64,000 nucleotides of DNA from Edaphobacter dinghuensis. GTDB taxonomy: Bacteria > Acidobacteriota > Terriglobia > Terriglobales > Acidobacteriaceae. Shown here one piece after another: positions 36,697 to 45,358 of this stretch. Made by a program: the position numbers and the translations under genes. The stretch lies in contig NZ_BMGT01000005.1 in the NCBI RefSeq assembly GCF_014640335.1, positions 7,398-71,397 of the forward strand. Reading direction: 5' to 3'. The notes beneath the pieces are model-generated. The model saw only the letters and a list, made by a program, of their open reading frames with translations, was not told where the DNA came from and made no database searches. Each line of letters begins with the position of its first letter. The stretch's first letter is position 1.

Positions 36697-37041
36697 CTAC
36701 TGTCCCGCCAGCGCGAGCACCCGAGTGACTCCGGCAAACATCTTCTCGACGCTCGCAAGCTCCTGCTCGAGATGTTTCTGTCCTGCTTCAGTCACTTTGA
36801 AGATCCGGACCGGCCGGTTCCTCGCCGAAAGGCCCATCTCTGTTTCGAGCCAACCGGTCTTCAGCATCCGCTGCAGCGCCGGGTACAAAGAGCCCTCTTC
36901 TATCTGCAGATAATCCTCGGAAATATCCTTCAGCCGTTGCGCTAATGCATAGCCGTGCATCGGCCTCCAACTCAGGCTTTTGAGAATCATCAGTTCGATA
37001 GCTCCAGGGAAAAGATCGCGATATTCGGTTTTCTTCTTCAT
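36697..37041 (-). CDS. PadR-family transcriptional regulator of the six-permease operon
   Basis: 114 residues from ATG 37041. The in-frame ATG at 37053 lies inside the predicted -10 box and is unlikely. PadR winged-helix features: FPGAIELMILKSLSWRPMHGYALAQRL, then EEGSLYPALQRMLKTGWLE (recognition helix and wing) and a C-terminal dimerisation helix (EQELASVEKMFAGVTRVL). PadR proteins repress and are released by small ligands, often phenolics or drugs. It is the first gene of the operon and probably represses itself through the palindrome at 37053-37073. If the promoter is right the transcript begins about 2 nt before the ATG, that is, nearly leaderless. Confidence 0.9.
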   Translation of the reverse strand: MKKKTEYRDLFPGAIELMILKSLSWRPMHGYALAQRLKDISEDYLQIEEGSLYPALQRMLKTGWLETEMGLSARNRPVRIFKVTEAGQKHLEQELASVEKMFAGVTRVLALAGQ

Positions 37042-37049
37042 GGAGCGGA

Positions 37050-37078
37050 ACAATACTTTATTGAAACAAGTATGTCAA
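37050..37078 (-). promoter_or_regulatory. Promoter with overlapping PadR-type operator
   Basis: Minus strand: -35 TTGACA at 37078-37073, 17-bp spacer, -10 TATTGT at 37055-37050. The inverted repeat ATACTT-N9-AAGTAT (37053-37073) fills the spacer and overlaps both boxes, the usual geometry of an autorepressing PadR site. Confidence 0.7.
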
Positions 37079-37146
37079 ATATAGTAGTTAAGCTCTTATT
37101 GCACTCCAATAGGCAAGTGCCCTCTTGTGCTATGCAGGAGTGAGCG

Positions 37147-37488
37147 ATGGGAGAAAAGCCGTCAGTCAGGCTGGGAACGATGGCCCTGATGGTATTGAAG
37201 ACGCTTGATCTGATGGGGCTGCAGCACGGATACGGGCTTGCGCGCCGGATCGAGCAGATCAGCGGAGACGCATTTCCCCTCAATTACGGCACGTCTATCC
37301 AGTCCTGCTCAAGCTCGAGCAGGAAGGTTCGATCGAATCCGAGTGGGGATTCTCGGAAAACAACCGCAGGGCGAAGTTCTACAGATTGATCGCGAGTGGA
37401 ACGAAAACTCCAGAAAGAGACGCAAAGCTGGGAACAGGCGACAAAGATTCTGGCGCGGTTTCTGTCGCCGGACAAGGAGCTCGTGTGA
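37147..37488 (+). pseudogene. Frameshifted padR (two single-base deletions)
   Basis: The first frame gives [40 protein letters not shown], closely matching the PadR at 40988. A one-base loss near 37294 (ACGTCTAT for ACG-CTC-TAT) moves the reading to a second frame with [23 protein letters not shown] second one-base loss near 37408 (after ACGAAAA) restores [19 protein letters not shown] to a stop at 37488. No functional protein is expected. It is divergent from the intact padR at 36697 and is followed directly by the permease remnant. Confidence 0.85.
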
Positions 37489-37634
37489 AGCGCCTGCGTG
37501 CATGGAACCGCCGTCTTCGCGGCATCATTCAGCCTGCCTGGCTGAAGCCGCAATGTTGTTGGTCGTTAGCCTGCCTGATTCCCGCCCGCAGGGCCACAGC
37601 CGTCGGTCCTGTAAAAGCTTTGCGCTATGGCTGA
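37485..37634 (+). pseudogene. ADOP permease reduced to 50 codons by internal deletion
   Basis: The GTG at 37485 overlaps the stop of the decayed padR (GTGA), exactly as the ATG of the intact permease at 41329 overlaps its padR. The frame starts [12 protein letters not shown], like an ADOP N-terminus, and ends [22 protein letters not shown], like the conserved ADOP C-terminus (for example RRAASIDPMQALRTE). Everything between, about 2.5 kb in relatives, is missing and the junction happens to stay in frame. The homology of the ends is short, so this reading is inference, but the padR context supports it. Confidence 0.65.
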
Positions 37635-37719
37635 CATAGTGCATTGGCCTCACCCTGTGTACCGGTGTCGAAGATGACAGTGACATTAGGCGAGAAGCAA
37701 TCTATTGCAGGCTAGGATG

Positions 37720-40407
37720 CTATTCGCCTCTCAATGCGAGGTTGGGGTCGATCCGCATCGCCCGTATTGCCGGCAAAAGAGTAGCGGCGCCCGCACACAG
37801 CACCAGCGTCGCTGCGGCGAAGGCAAAGCTGAGCGGGTCACGGGTGCTCACGCCGTAGAGAACCCCATCATGCTGATGCGGCACCATAAATAGCTTGTCT
37901 CCCAGGAGTCCGCCCGCAATGAAAGCGATTGCGAATCCGATAATGGAACCAAGGGCAACGAGACTAGATGTTTGCCGGGACACGAGTTTCACAACATCCA
38001 TTCGCTGCGCTCCTACCGCGATTCGCACGCCGATATCACGCGTCTGCTGAACTACGGCAAAAGAGAGCGTCCCAAACAAAGCAACGGCTGTGAGGAGCAG
38101 GCTCAATCCGGCGAACACCGAAACCATCGACAGATTCAATCGCGATCCACGCAACTGCTCCCGCACAACGGAAGCAAGTGGGCGCAGTTCAGCGACAAAT
38201 TGTTCCGGATCGAGGGCCTGCATTTTCTGCCTCATGACCGGAGCAACTGCGTTGAAAGCGTGCGTTTTGACAACGAGATACATCGCGCGCGGAACTCCCT
38301 GCGAGACAGGCAAGTAGAGATCGTCAAATGGGACCTCGTTCAGGCCAATATCTCTAACGTTGCCTGCAATCCCGACAATCTCCACTCGTCCCTCGGGTAT
38401 CGACGGCTCATCTCCGGCCAGCAGCAACAATTGTTTCCCAATCGGATTTTCACCCGCAAATAAATGTCTGGCCAAATTTTGATTGATCATAGCGACCCGC
38501 AGGCCGGAGGCCAGATCGCCTTCATTCAATGCGCGACCTTTCAGGATCGGGATGCCAAGGAGTTGAAAATAGCCAGGAGTTACGTTGCGGGTGAAAGCAA
38601 AGGGTTCCTGGCCATGCGGTGGCCGCGGGTGATCTGCGCGGGCGTAGTTCACTTCAATCCCACCCGACAGAGGAAGGCCGCTGGCCAGTGCAGCCTGTTG
38701 GACCCCTGGCACCCCGGAGACCTGATCAAGCGCTCGATGGTAGAAGGCTGTGACTGGTGGGGCATTCGTATAGTGGGGTCCGCTGAGCGAGATCTGCATT
38801 GCGGCAATGCCCTTGGGATCGAACCCCAGTGTGACCTGTTCGAGGTGCCTATAACTGCCGGCAAACAGCCCGGTGCCGAAAAGCGAGAGAAACGCGAGGG
38901 CTATTTGCGTTACGGAGAGGGCCGCGAGGCGGCGTCTCAGTTTCGGACTGCTCGATGCCGACCGTCCGGAGCCACGCAGCAGCGCCTCGAGGTCCGATCG
39001 AGGTCCAAAGAGTACGGGTGCCAGCCCGAAGAAGAGCGCCGCAAGTGCCGCAGTCAGCATCACAAAACCAATCGACCACAGGCTCATCGACAAGTCGGTC
39101 TCGCGCTGGACCATATGCATGAAGCCGAGGGCTTTCAGCCCCTGCAGGGCCGACAGTGCCAGAATCATGCCGACGACGCTGCCGATCGTCACTAACCACG
39201 CGCTCTCAGCGATCGCCTGTCGAAGCATCGCAGCGCGATTCGCCCCAAGCGCCTCCCGCACCGCGAATTCCCGGCTGCGGACGGCCGAGCGCATCAGTTG
39301 CAGCGTTGCAACATTGAAGCACGCGATGAGCAGCACGAAAAAGGCAAAGACCAGCGACAGGAGAAGCCATGTGCGAGTGGCGTCCGCGGTAAATGCGTGG
39401 ATTGGATCTTCTACGAGGACACCAAAATTGGCATCGGAATCCGGATATTCGCGAGCGAGAACGTGAGCGATGGATTCCAGATCGGCCAAGGCCGCAGCCC
39501 GGGTGGTCCCGGAACGTAAGCGCCCAAACACGGCCAGATCGCGTTTGTCGCGTGGCAGCTCACCGCTGACTATCAAAGGAACAAACACATCAGGCGTGCG
39601 CAGGATGTCGAGGCGGAAGGTCGACGGCAGAATGCCCGTAACCGTGTATTCCCGGTCATCCAGCCGGAGACTCTTGCCGAGCGCGTTTTGTTCCGATCCA
39701 AAGACACGCCGGGCGAACGCGAAAGTCAGTATGGCTTCTGCCTGGTTGCCGGGTTCTTCATTCCTGGGCTGGAATGTCGTGCCCGCTTCCGGCAGGACGC
39801 CCAGGGTCTCGAAGAAGCCGGATGAGACGGCAGACACGAGCACCCGTTCCGTCTGGTGATCTGCCAGGAAGCGGCGCCTGGAAGGCCACTGCATCGCAGC
39901 CATCCTTTGGAACGTCTGCGCTCTCTGTCTCCAGTCGGCGAAATTCGCGGTGGATACCGATGTCTGTTGCCATTCCTGCTTGAGATTTCTCTCCCAGACA
40001 ACCACGAGCTTCTGCGGTTCGGGGAAGGGCAGCGGCCGCCAGAGCTGTGACTCCACCACACTGAAGAGTGTTGTCGATGTTGCGATGCCGAGTGCAATCG
40101 TCAGGACTGCAGTCACAAAGAATGACGGGCTTTTGATCAAGACCCGCAGGCCATAACGCAGGTCGCGAACGAAATTCTCGACCAATACGATTCCGCGAGC
40201 GTCGCGACATTGCTCTCTTATGAGTTCCTTTGTTCGCAACTCCTGAGCAGCTTGCTGCCTAGCTTGTTCCGGCGGGATTCCCAACTCGATCTGTCTCTCC
40301 GCCTCACGATCGAAATAATCTCGTAACTCGTCTTCAAGATCCTCTTCCACTTTGGCTCGATGGAGCAGAGAACGGAATCGCAGCTGCAATTTTCGGAGAG
40401 CTCTCAT
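37720..40407 (-). CDS. ADOP-type permease, separate unit with its own PadR
   Basis: 895 residues from ATG 40407, with GGGGTAGGTG before it. The leader differs from the operon genes: KVEEDLEDELRDYFDREAERQIELGIPPEQARQQAA, then NFVRDLRYGLRVLIKSPSF, so it belongs to a second ADOP subgroup shared with the gene at 41329. The first helix is VTAVLTIALGIATSTTLFSV, the mid set has FFVLLIACFNVATLQLMRSA, and it ends RIDPNLALRGE. Two MacB-type periplasmic domains are present and no ATPase is nearby. It starts 6 bp after the padR stop. Confidence 0.88.
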   Translation of the reverse strand: MRALRKLQLRFRSLLHRAKVEEDLEDELRDYFDREAERQIELGIPPEQARQQAAQELRTKELIREQCRDARGIVLVENFVRDLRYGLRVLIKSPSFFVTAVLTIALGIATSTTLFSVVESQLWRPLPFPEPQKLVVVWERNLKQEWQQTSVSTANFADWRQRAQTFQRMAAMQWPSRRRFLADHQTERVLVSAVSSGFFETLGVLPEAGTTFQPRNEEPGNQAEAILTFAFARRVFGSEQNALGKSLRLDDREYTVTGILPSTFRLDILRTPDVFVPLIVSGELPRDKRDLAVFGRLRSGTTRAAALADLESIAHVLAREYPDSDANFGVLVEDPIHAFTADATRTWLLLSLVFAFFVLLIACFNVATLQLMRSAVRSREFAVREALGANRAAMLRQAIAESAWLVTIGSVVGMILALSALQGLKALGFMHMVQRETDLSMSLWSIGFVMLTAALAALFFGLAPVLFGPRSDLEALLRGSGRSASSSPKLRRRLAALSVTQIALAFLSLFGTGLFAGSYRHLEQVTLGFDPKGIAAMQISLSGPHYTNAPPVTAFYHRALDQVSGVPGVQQAALASGLPLSGGIEVNYARADHPRPPHGQEPFAFTRNVTPGYFQLLGIPILKGRALNEGDLASGLRVAMINQNLARHLFAGENPIGKQLLLLAGDEPSIPEGRVEIVGIAGNVRDIGLNEVPFDDLYLPVSQGVPRAMYLVVKTHAFNAVAPVMRQKMQALDPEQFVAELRPLASVVREQLRGSRLNLSMVSVFAGLSLLLTAVALFGTLSFAVVQQTRDIGVRIAVGAQRMDVVKLVSRQTSSLVALGSIIGFAIAFIAGGLLGDKLFMVPHQHDGVLYGVSTRDPLSFAFAAATLVLCAGAATLLPAIRAMRIDPNLALRGE

Positions 40408-40413
40408 AGGCAC

Positions 40414-40749
40414 CTACCCCTCTGCGGGAAGAACAATGGAATTAACAGCCAGCGAGAGGCGCTTCCAGTTCGCTGTCTGCCGGTTCAATTGCTTGCGGCC
40501 TTCTTTCGTCAGCGTGTAGAACTTCACACGCCGCTGTGTTTCGCTCATGGACCAATCCGCGGTGATCCAGCCCTCCTGCTCCAGCTTGTGAAGAGCCGGA
40601 TATAGAGAGCCGGGGCCGACTTGGAGAATCTCGTTCGACATCTGCTTGAGCCTTTGCGCGAGCGCCCAGCCATGCATCGGCTCAAGTTCCAGGATCTTAA
40701 GGATCAACAGATTGAGCGTTCCTTGCAGTAGATCATTAGGCTTGGTCAT
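40414..40749 (-). CDS. PadR-family transcriptional regulator
   Basis: 111 residues. PadR features are LLQGTLNLLILKILELEPMHGWALAQRL, GPGSLYPALHKLEQEGWI and RRVKFYTLTKEGRKQL. It lies directly upstream of the permease at 37720-40407 and is transcribed with it. A perfect 10-bp inverted repeat abuts the start codon (40751-40773), so autorepression is expected. The ligand is unknown. Confidence 0.92.
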   Translation of the reverse strand: MTKPNDLLQGTLNLLILKILELEPMHGWALAQRLKQMSNEILQVGPGSLYPALHKLEQEGWITADWSMSETQRRVKFYTLTKEGRKQLNRQTANWKRLSLAVNSIVLPAEG

Positions 40750-40750
40750 A

Positions 40751-40773
40751 GTATTATCGGATACCGATAATAC
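40751..40773 (-). promoter_or_regulatory. Perfect palindrome at the padR start: probable PadR operator
   Basis: GTATTATCGG-ATA-CCGATAATAC, a perfect 10-bp inverted repeat ending one base before the padR ATG (40749). It includes TATTAT and GATAAT, either of which could serve as a -10 box. Repressor binding here would block both initiation and ribosome access. Confidence 0.75.
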
Positions 40774-40987
40774 GAGCCTACCATTCGACGTAACACCTCT
40801 TCAAGGTTCCATTCAGGCATGCAGTGCACGAAGGCATTAACCGGCACATTCTGTCTCTTGGGGCGGTTGCCGCCGTGTCTTCCTCTCATTGGATCCATTC
40901 GCTTCGAACACAAAACCGGCTGCTCCTGTTGTCTTCCCAATGGAAGTGTGGCATTCTTCCTGTGGGTAAAGCAATGAAGGAGCGCCG

Positions 40988-41332
40988 ATGAAAAAGAAGG
41001 ACGTGCTTCCCGGTACGCTTGCACTCATGGTTCTGAAAACCCTCGATGTTCTAGGCCCGCTGCATGGCTATGGCATTGCGCGGCGCATCGCGCAGATCAG
41101 CGGAGAGTTGCTCTCGTTGAACCAGGGAACGTTGTATCCGGTTCTGATCCGCCTGGAACAAGAGGGGGCCATTGCCTCGCAATGGGGGCCATCGGAGAAC
41201 AACCGTCGCGCCCGCTTTTACCGCCTTACCCGGAGCGGCCAAAAATTGTTGCATGCCGAGACGCGGGAGTGGGAACAGGCCGCAGCCATCGTCGAACGAT
41301 TCTTCCGCGTGAAAGCCGAGGATTTGCAATGA
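40988..41332 (+). CDS. PadR-family transcriptional regulator (divergent unit)
   Basis: 114 residues with GGAG 8 bp before the ATG. Segments are [62 protein letters not shown] and a helical tail (EWEQAAAIVERFF). Its stop overlaps the start of the next permease (ATGA), so the two are translationally coupled. It is the close intact relative of the frameshifted padR at 37147. No perfect palindrome comparable to that at 40751 was seen just upstream of this gene. Confidence 0.92.
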   Translation: MKKKDVLPGTLALMVLKTLDVLGPLHGYGIARRIAQISGELLSLNQGTLYPVLIRLEQEGAIASQWGPSENNRRARFYRLTRSGQKLLHAETREWEQAAAIVERFFRVKAEDLQ

Positions 41333-43983
41333 GAGTCCTGCGACCATTTCTCATCCGCCTGATGAATCTCGCCAAAGGCAACGACCAGGCAAGGCTGTGG
41401 GAGGAATTAGAAGAGCATCACACATTGCTGACAGAAGAATACATCCGTGCAGGCATGGATAAAACGGAAGCTCGCCGTCAGGCGACGCTGGCGATAGGAC
41501 CCATGCAGGTAGTTCGGGAACAGTACCATGCGCAGAAGACATTTCCGGTTTTGGAGAATTTTGTCAGGGACCTTCGCTTCGCAGTTCGGAAGCTGATCAA
41601 ATCTCCGTCTTTTGCCATCGCTACGATCCTGACGATGGCGCTTGGTATCAGCGCTACATCGCTTGTCTTTAGTGTTTTCTATGCAGCGGTTGTGGCGCCC
41701 TATCCCTACAGGGATGCGAATCACATCGTGCAGATGGGGTTCGCCGGGAAACAAGGAATCCGCGGATTTATGGCCGTCAATGGGACTGACTTCCACGCGG
41801 TTCGACACGCGAGCACCGTCGCCGACGCCATGCTGACGGACTTTGCCGATCCGATTACCACGATCTCCGGTTACCCGGAAGATATTCATGTTGCGCGGAT
41901 GTCGGGCAACGCGTTCGATTTTCTTGGAGTGGCTCCTCTGTTTGGCCGGACGCTGACTCCGGCAGATCGAAACCAGCCTTTCGTCGTGCTTGGCTATCGT
42001 TTATGCCGATCGCATTTTCAATGCGATGCGAGAATACTGGGCCGAACCATCGATTTCGACCACCGGCAATTTGTGGTTGTTGGCGTCATGCCGCCGAGGT
42101 TCGCATGGGAAGAGTCGGCGGCTTTCATTCCACTCCCTGCGGATAACAATCCGGACGAGGGACATCCGCTCTACTTGCGGGCCAGGTCTGGCGTCTCCTC
42201 AAGTGCGATGGCGTCCCAAATGCTGAGCCTGGTGCGCCATTTTGTTCTCGCGAATGAAGGGGTGGCACTTCCTTCGGAAACCCGCCTGGTTGCAATACCC
42301 TACGGTCAACGGAGTGGAGACGGCACACAAAGGCGAATGGTCTTGCTTTTTGCTCTGGTGTGCGTCCTCCTTTTGATCGCATGCGCCAACGTCTCGATAT
42401 TGCTGCTCAGCCGGACAAGCGCGCGGGGTCACGAGTTCCAAATGCGCCATGCACTGGGAGCATCCCAGCGCCGCATTTTGGGACAGGTACTTGTCGAATC
42501 AGTCTTGATTGCGTGCAGCGGAGGAGCTCTCGGCGTCGGCCTTGCCTGTGCGGGTGTTGCCGTGTTGCAAACCGCGATTGCCAAAAGCTTCTTCCCTGCG
42601 GAAGCGGTGCTTACGATCAATGTGTGGGTAGTTTCATTCAGCACGGTGATTTCAGTAGCAACGGGGATACTCTTCGGCCTAATACCGGGTCTTTATGCGT
42701 CGAGAAATAGTGACACACCGCTGCTGGCTCCACAGCCGATCTCCGGGGCGTCCGGTCATCGGCACTCCCAACGCATCCTCATCGCGTTCCAGGTAGCGCT
42801 TACCTTGGTTTTGCTTGCGGTCGCAGAAACATCGATTCGGTCCTTTGTGTCTCTTTACCGAATGAACATGGGCTACGATCCCCACCATGTGTATTCGCTT
42901 CGCCTGCCGCTGTCCTTTGCCAAGAATGAAAGCTGGGCGTCGCGGGTCCAATACCAGGCCCAGCTCGGAGAAGCACTTCGACGTATTCCCGGAGTGCTGG
43001 ATGCCAGTGTCAGTGAAGCGATGCCCACGGGCGGTGGAATGCGGATGGAGTATGGCATGCCGGAGGAGCAGTATGGCGGTGACATGGATGTCAAAATGCC
43101 GCGCGCAGACTTCGAATTTGTCGATGCCCACTACCTGTCACTGCTGCATATTCCTGTTCTTTCAGGGAGACCTTTCCTCCAAACGGACCTGGACTCTGCC
43201 GAACCTGTCGCCATCGTCAACAAGACATTCGCACGCCGTTTGTTCGGTGAACAAAATCCCCTGAGAAGGACACTGCGATTACCGCCTCTCGCAGCTGGAT
43301 ACGAGAATTTCGTGCGGCCCCCGCATGCATCGCAGATGGTCCGCATTATCGGGATCGCGGGGGATGTACGTGATGCGTGGATGCCTGGCGCGCCCGCCCG
43401 GGAGACGATCTACCTGCCAGAATCGCTCTTCGCCAGCCCATACCGTCTGGCTGCTCAACTACGCACCACAGAGGACTCCGACGCGATTCTCGAAACGGCT
43501 CGCCACGTCATAGCTGGCGTCAACCGCGCGCAACCTGTCTCGGATCCGCGCAAACTTGACGAGATCCTGAGTGAAGACCTACGCAGTCGCGACCGCTGGC
43601 TCGCGATCCTGGCTGGCGCGTTCTCGGCAAGCGCCTTGTTTCTGGCGGCAATGGGCCTTTACAGCACCACGTTGTTTGCCGCCGGCCTGCGCATGCGCGA
43701 GTTCGGGCTTCGCGTCGCCCTGGGTGCTGCCCGCTGGGAAATCTTTCGCCTTGTTCTCTTTTCAGAGGTTCGAGCGGTGACTACCGGAGTCGGCATCGGC
43801 GTCTTATTGACCCTCTTTATACAGAGAGTCCTCCTCAGTGTAGTGGGGTTGGCCCCCATTCAGCTCTGGTTCTTGATTCCCGCATGCCTCGGGATGCTGC
43901 TTGTTTGTGCATTGGCGAATTCCTTCCCTGCACGACAGGCCGCGTATGTCGAGCCGAATACGATTCTGCGATCAGAATCATGA
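41329..43983 (+). CDS. ADOP-type permease (divergent unit)
   Basis: 884 residues from ATG 41329, overlapping the padR stop by 4 bp; a longer frame from 41182 only reads through padR. The leader is DQARLWEELEEHHTLLTEEYI, then NFVRDLRFAVRKLIKSPSF. The first helix is IATILTMALGISATSLVFSV, the mid set has VLLLIACANVSILLLSRTS, and the end is EPNTILRSES. The first periplasmic domain is shorter than in the operon paralogues. The gene ends 53 bp before the duplicated SIP fragment, so it is the right-hand limit of the permease island. Confidence 0.88.
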   Translation: MRVLRPFLIRLMNLAKGNDQARLWEELEEHHTLLTEEYIRAGMDKTEARRQATLAIGPMQVVREQYHAQKTFPVLENFVRDLRFAVRKLIKSPSFAIATILTMALGISATSLVFSVFYAAVVAPYPYRDANHIVQMGFAGKQGIRGFMAVNGTDFHAVRHASTVADAMLTDFADPITTISGYPEDIHVARMSGNAFDFLGVAPLFGRTLTPADRNQPFVVLGYRLCRSHFQCDARILGRTIDFDHRQFVVVGVMPPRFAWEESAAFIPLPADNNPDEGHPLYLRARSGVSSSAMASQMLSLVRHFVLANEGVALPSETRLVAIPYGQRSGDGTQRRMVLLFALVCVLLLIACANVSILLLSRTSARGHEFQMRHALGASQRRILGQVLVESVLIACSGGALGVGLACAGVAVLQTAIAKSFFPAEAVLTINVWVVSFSTVISVATGILFGLIPGLYASRNSDTPLLAPQPISGASGHRHSQRILIAFQVALTLVLLAVAETSIRSFVSLYRMNMGYDPHHVYSLRLPLSFAKNESWASRVQYQAQLGEALRRIPGVLDASVSEAMPTGGGMRMEYGMPEEQYGGDMDVKMPRADFEFVDAHYLSLLHIPVLSGRPFLQTDLDSAEPVAIVNKTFARRLFGEQNPLRRTLRLPPLAAGYENFVRPPHASQMVRIIGIAGDVRDAWMPGAPARETIYLPESLFASPYRLAAQLRTTEDSDAILETARHVIAGVNRAQPVSDPRKLDEILSEDLRSRDRWLAILAGAFSASALFLAAMGLYSTTLFAAGLRMREFGLRVALGAARWEIFRLVLFSEVRAVTTGVGIGVLLTLFIQRVLLSVVGLAPIQLWFLIPACLGMLLVCALANSFPARQAAYVEPNTILRSES

Positions 43984-44035
43984 TTCGATCCGAGAATTCC
44001 TCGCGCTCCCAGTCGCGGAGCCGAGCCTCCTATTG

Positions 44036-44347
44036 TCATGAGGTCGAGAAACTCCTCGCGAGCACAGCAACAAGTCTTGGCCTGCCTCAGTGGATTCTGA
44101 CCGGAGGAGCACAGTCTATTCAGACTCTCCGGAAGCTCCTGCGTGCACACAGGATGCTCTTCTCTAGGCTGAGCGTAAAGCCTATTGGGCCAACGGAAAA
44201 ACCGGGCTCGACTGATCGATGCATGGGAGGGATGCCATGGGGTCTCGATGATGAAGATCGCGAGCCGTTCACCAGACGAATCAAGGCGAGCAGGGCCTCG
44301 ATATTGGCGCAGGTTGCCGTGTAGTCGATTCGCGATCAGAGCAGCGA
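44036..44347 (+). pseudogene. Duplicated 3' fragment of the siderophore-interacting gene
   Basis: 44036-44215 encodes HEVEKLLASTATSLGLPQWILTGG and TLRKLLRAHRMLFSRLSVK, almost the same as the end of the SIP protein. A one-base loss near 44180 (GTAAAGCC for GTAAAAGCC) shifts the frame before the final AYWANGKTGLD, which is still readable in the next frame. The similarity continues about 130 bp past the stop. It has no 5' part of the gene and cannot make a protein. It forms the right-hand direct repeat around the permease island. Confidence 0.9.
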
Positions 44348-44666
44348 TTTCACTATGGTTGCCAGGTGCTCGTGAGGGCATGAGCGGTCATCCCTCCAGA
44401 TGCATAGAAATCGATGAATCGAGGTGAGCCGATGGAAGCGAGTACCACGTGGATTGGCGGATCATCGCTCTTCAAAAACGGCGTCAGGTGGAGGCCCTGA
44501 ATCGCCGGTTTTGGGAGAAATTCGGGTGGTGCAGGTGGTGCAGTTTTTGGGTAGAATTGGTTCCACGGCAGAGATTCCAGAGAATTCATGGAAGTTATGG
44601 AAATTCGGAACCTGCTGATTCTAAAACGGATATGGCTTAAGCTGCATCGATTCAATCAGTTGATTT
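44348..44666. other. Intergenic stretch, nothing recognised
   Basis: About 320 bp between the SIP fragment and tRNA-Pro. It contains only short frames and a small GGTGGTGCA tandem near 44525-44541. No copy of the tRNA-Pro 3' end was seen here that would mark an integration site. Confidence 0.45.
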
Positions 44667-44743
44667 TGGTCGGGGCGGAGGGATTCGAACCCCCGACCCT
44701 CTGCTCCCAAAGCAGATGCGCTACCAGACTGCGCTACGCCCCG
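44667..44743 (-). tRNA. tRNA-Pro (anticodon TGG)
   Basis: The minus strand folds as a cloverleaf: acceptor CGGGGCG/CGCCCCG, D-arm GCGCAGTCTGGTAGCGC, anticodon loop CTTTGGGAG with TGG, T-arm GGGGGTTCGAATCCC, discriminator A and an encoded CCA. 77 nt. Confidence 0.96.
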
Positions 44744-44782
44744 ACTGCCTTTAGTCTATCGCATCCATGCGTCGGCTCAACG

Positions 44783-45319
44783 CTACATAGCAAAGAGTCG
44801 ATGCATATCCATGCCAATCGTTCGCAAAACGTGTTCTGCCATCCATGCAACCAGCAGCATCGGCAACAGAACCAACCCTGCCAACACAACACATAGCACA
44901 ATCAGAAATACCCAGCTCTGGATCGTATGTTTTCTCGGCTGCGCCAGGCTGCCGGCCAGCAGAGCATAGTTGCGCCGGTTCGCGCGCCAGGCAATGTCGA
45001 ACATATCGCCCACAACCGGCACCGATCCCACCACAACTTCGATCCCTACATTGGCCACCATGCGCGCCAGCGTCACATACGAAACACCGCGCATCCAGGC
45101 GGCAACGATGATGATGCACGAAGCAATTCCGCCAATCACATCGCCGATTCCCGGGATCACGCCAACGATGCCATCGAGACCGAAACGGATTGAGGTGCCG
45201 GGAATCTTCAGGAAATCATCCAGAATATGCGACAGCATATCCAGATTTTCGTCATCGAATAATTTTCCACCGCGTTTCAGGCGTGGCGGCAGAACCTCGG
45301 GCTTTGCTGTAAATTCCAT
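44783..45319 (-). CDS. DUF4112 domain membrane protein
   Basis: 178 residues. The family signature DDFLKIPGTSIRFGLDGIVGVIPGIGD is clear, followed by hydrophobic stretches GGIASCIIIVAAWM and, after a conserved VPVVGDMFDIAWRANRRN, a long C-terminal hydrophobic pair (WVFLIVLCVVLAGLVLLPML). GGGAG lies before the ATG. The function of DUF4112 is not established; it is a small inner-membrane protein with glycine-rich turns. It stands alone between two tRNA genes. Confidence 0.85.
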   Translation of the reverse strand: MEFTAKPEVLPPRLKRGGKLFDDENLDMLSHILDDFLKIPGTSIRFGLDGIVGVIPGIGDVIGGIASCIIIVAAWMRGVSYVTLARMVANVGIEVVVGSVPVVGDMFDIAWRANRRNYALLAGSLAQPRKHTIQSWVFLIVLCVVLAGLVLLPMLLVAWMAEHVLRTIGMDMHRLFAM

Positions 45320-45343
45320 CGCACTCCCACGGTCGCGGTGCTA

Positions 45344-45349
45344 TAATTC
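45344..45349 (+). promoter_or_regulatory. -10 box of tRNA-His
   Basis: A perfect TATAAT ends 9 bp before the mature 5' end of tRNA-His. No good -35 match is seen 17 bp upstream. Confidence 0.55.
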
Positions 45350-45358
45350 TCAGTATAC

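Noticed and set aside
43884-44324. Plus-strand gene of 146 codons
   Set aside because: Its first part is antisense-like noise over the permease end and its second part is the truncated SIP copy with a one-base deletion.
44667-44743. tRNA-Pro as the integration site of the permease island
   Set aside because: No copy of the tRNA 3' end was seen at the left edge and no integrase is present; the SIP repeat explains the boundaries better.
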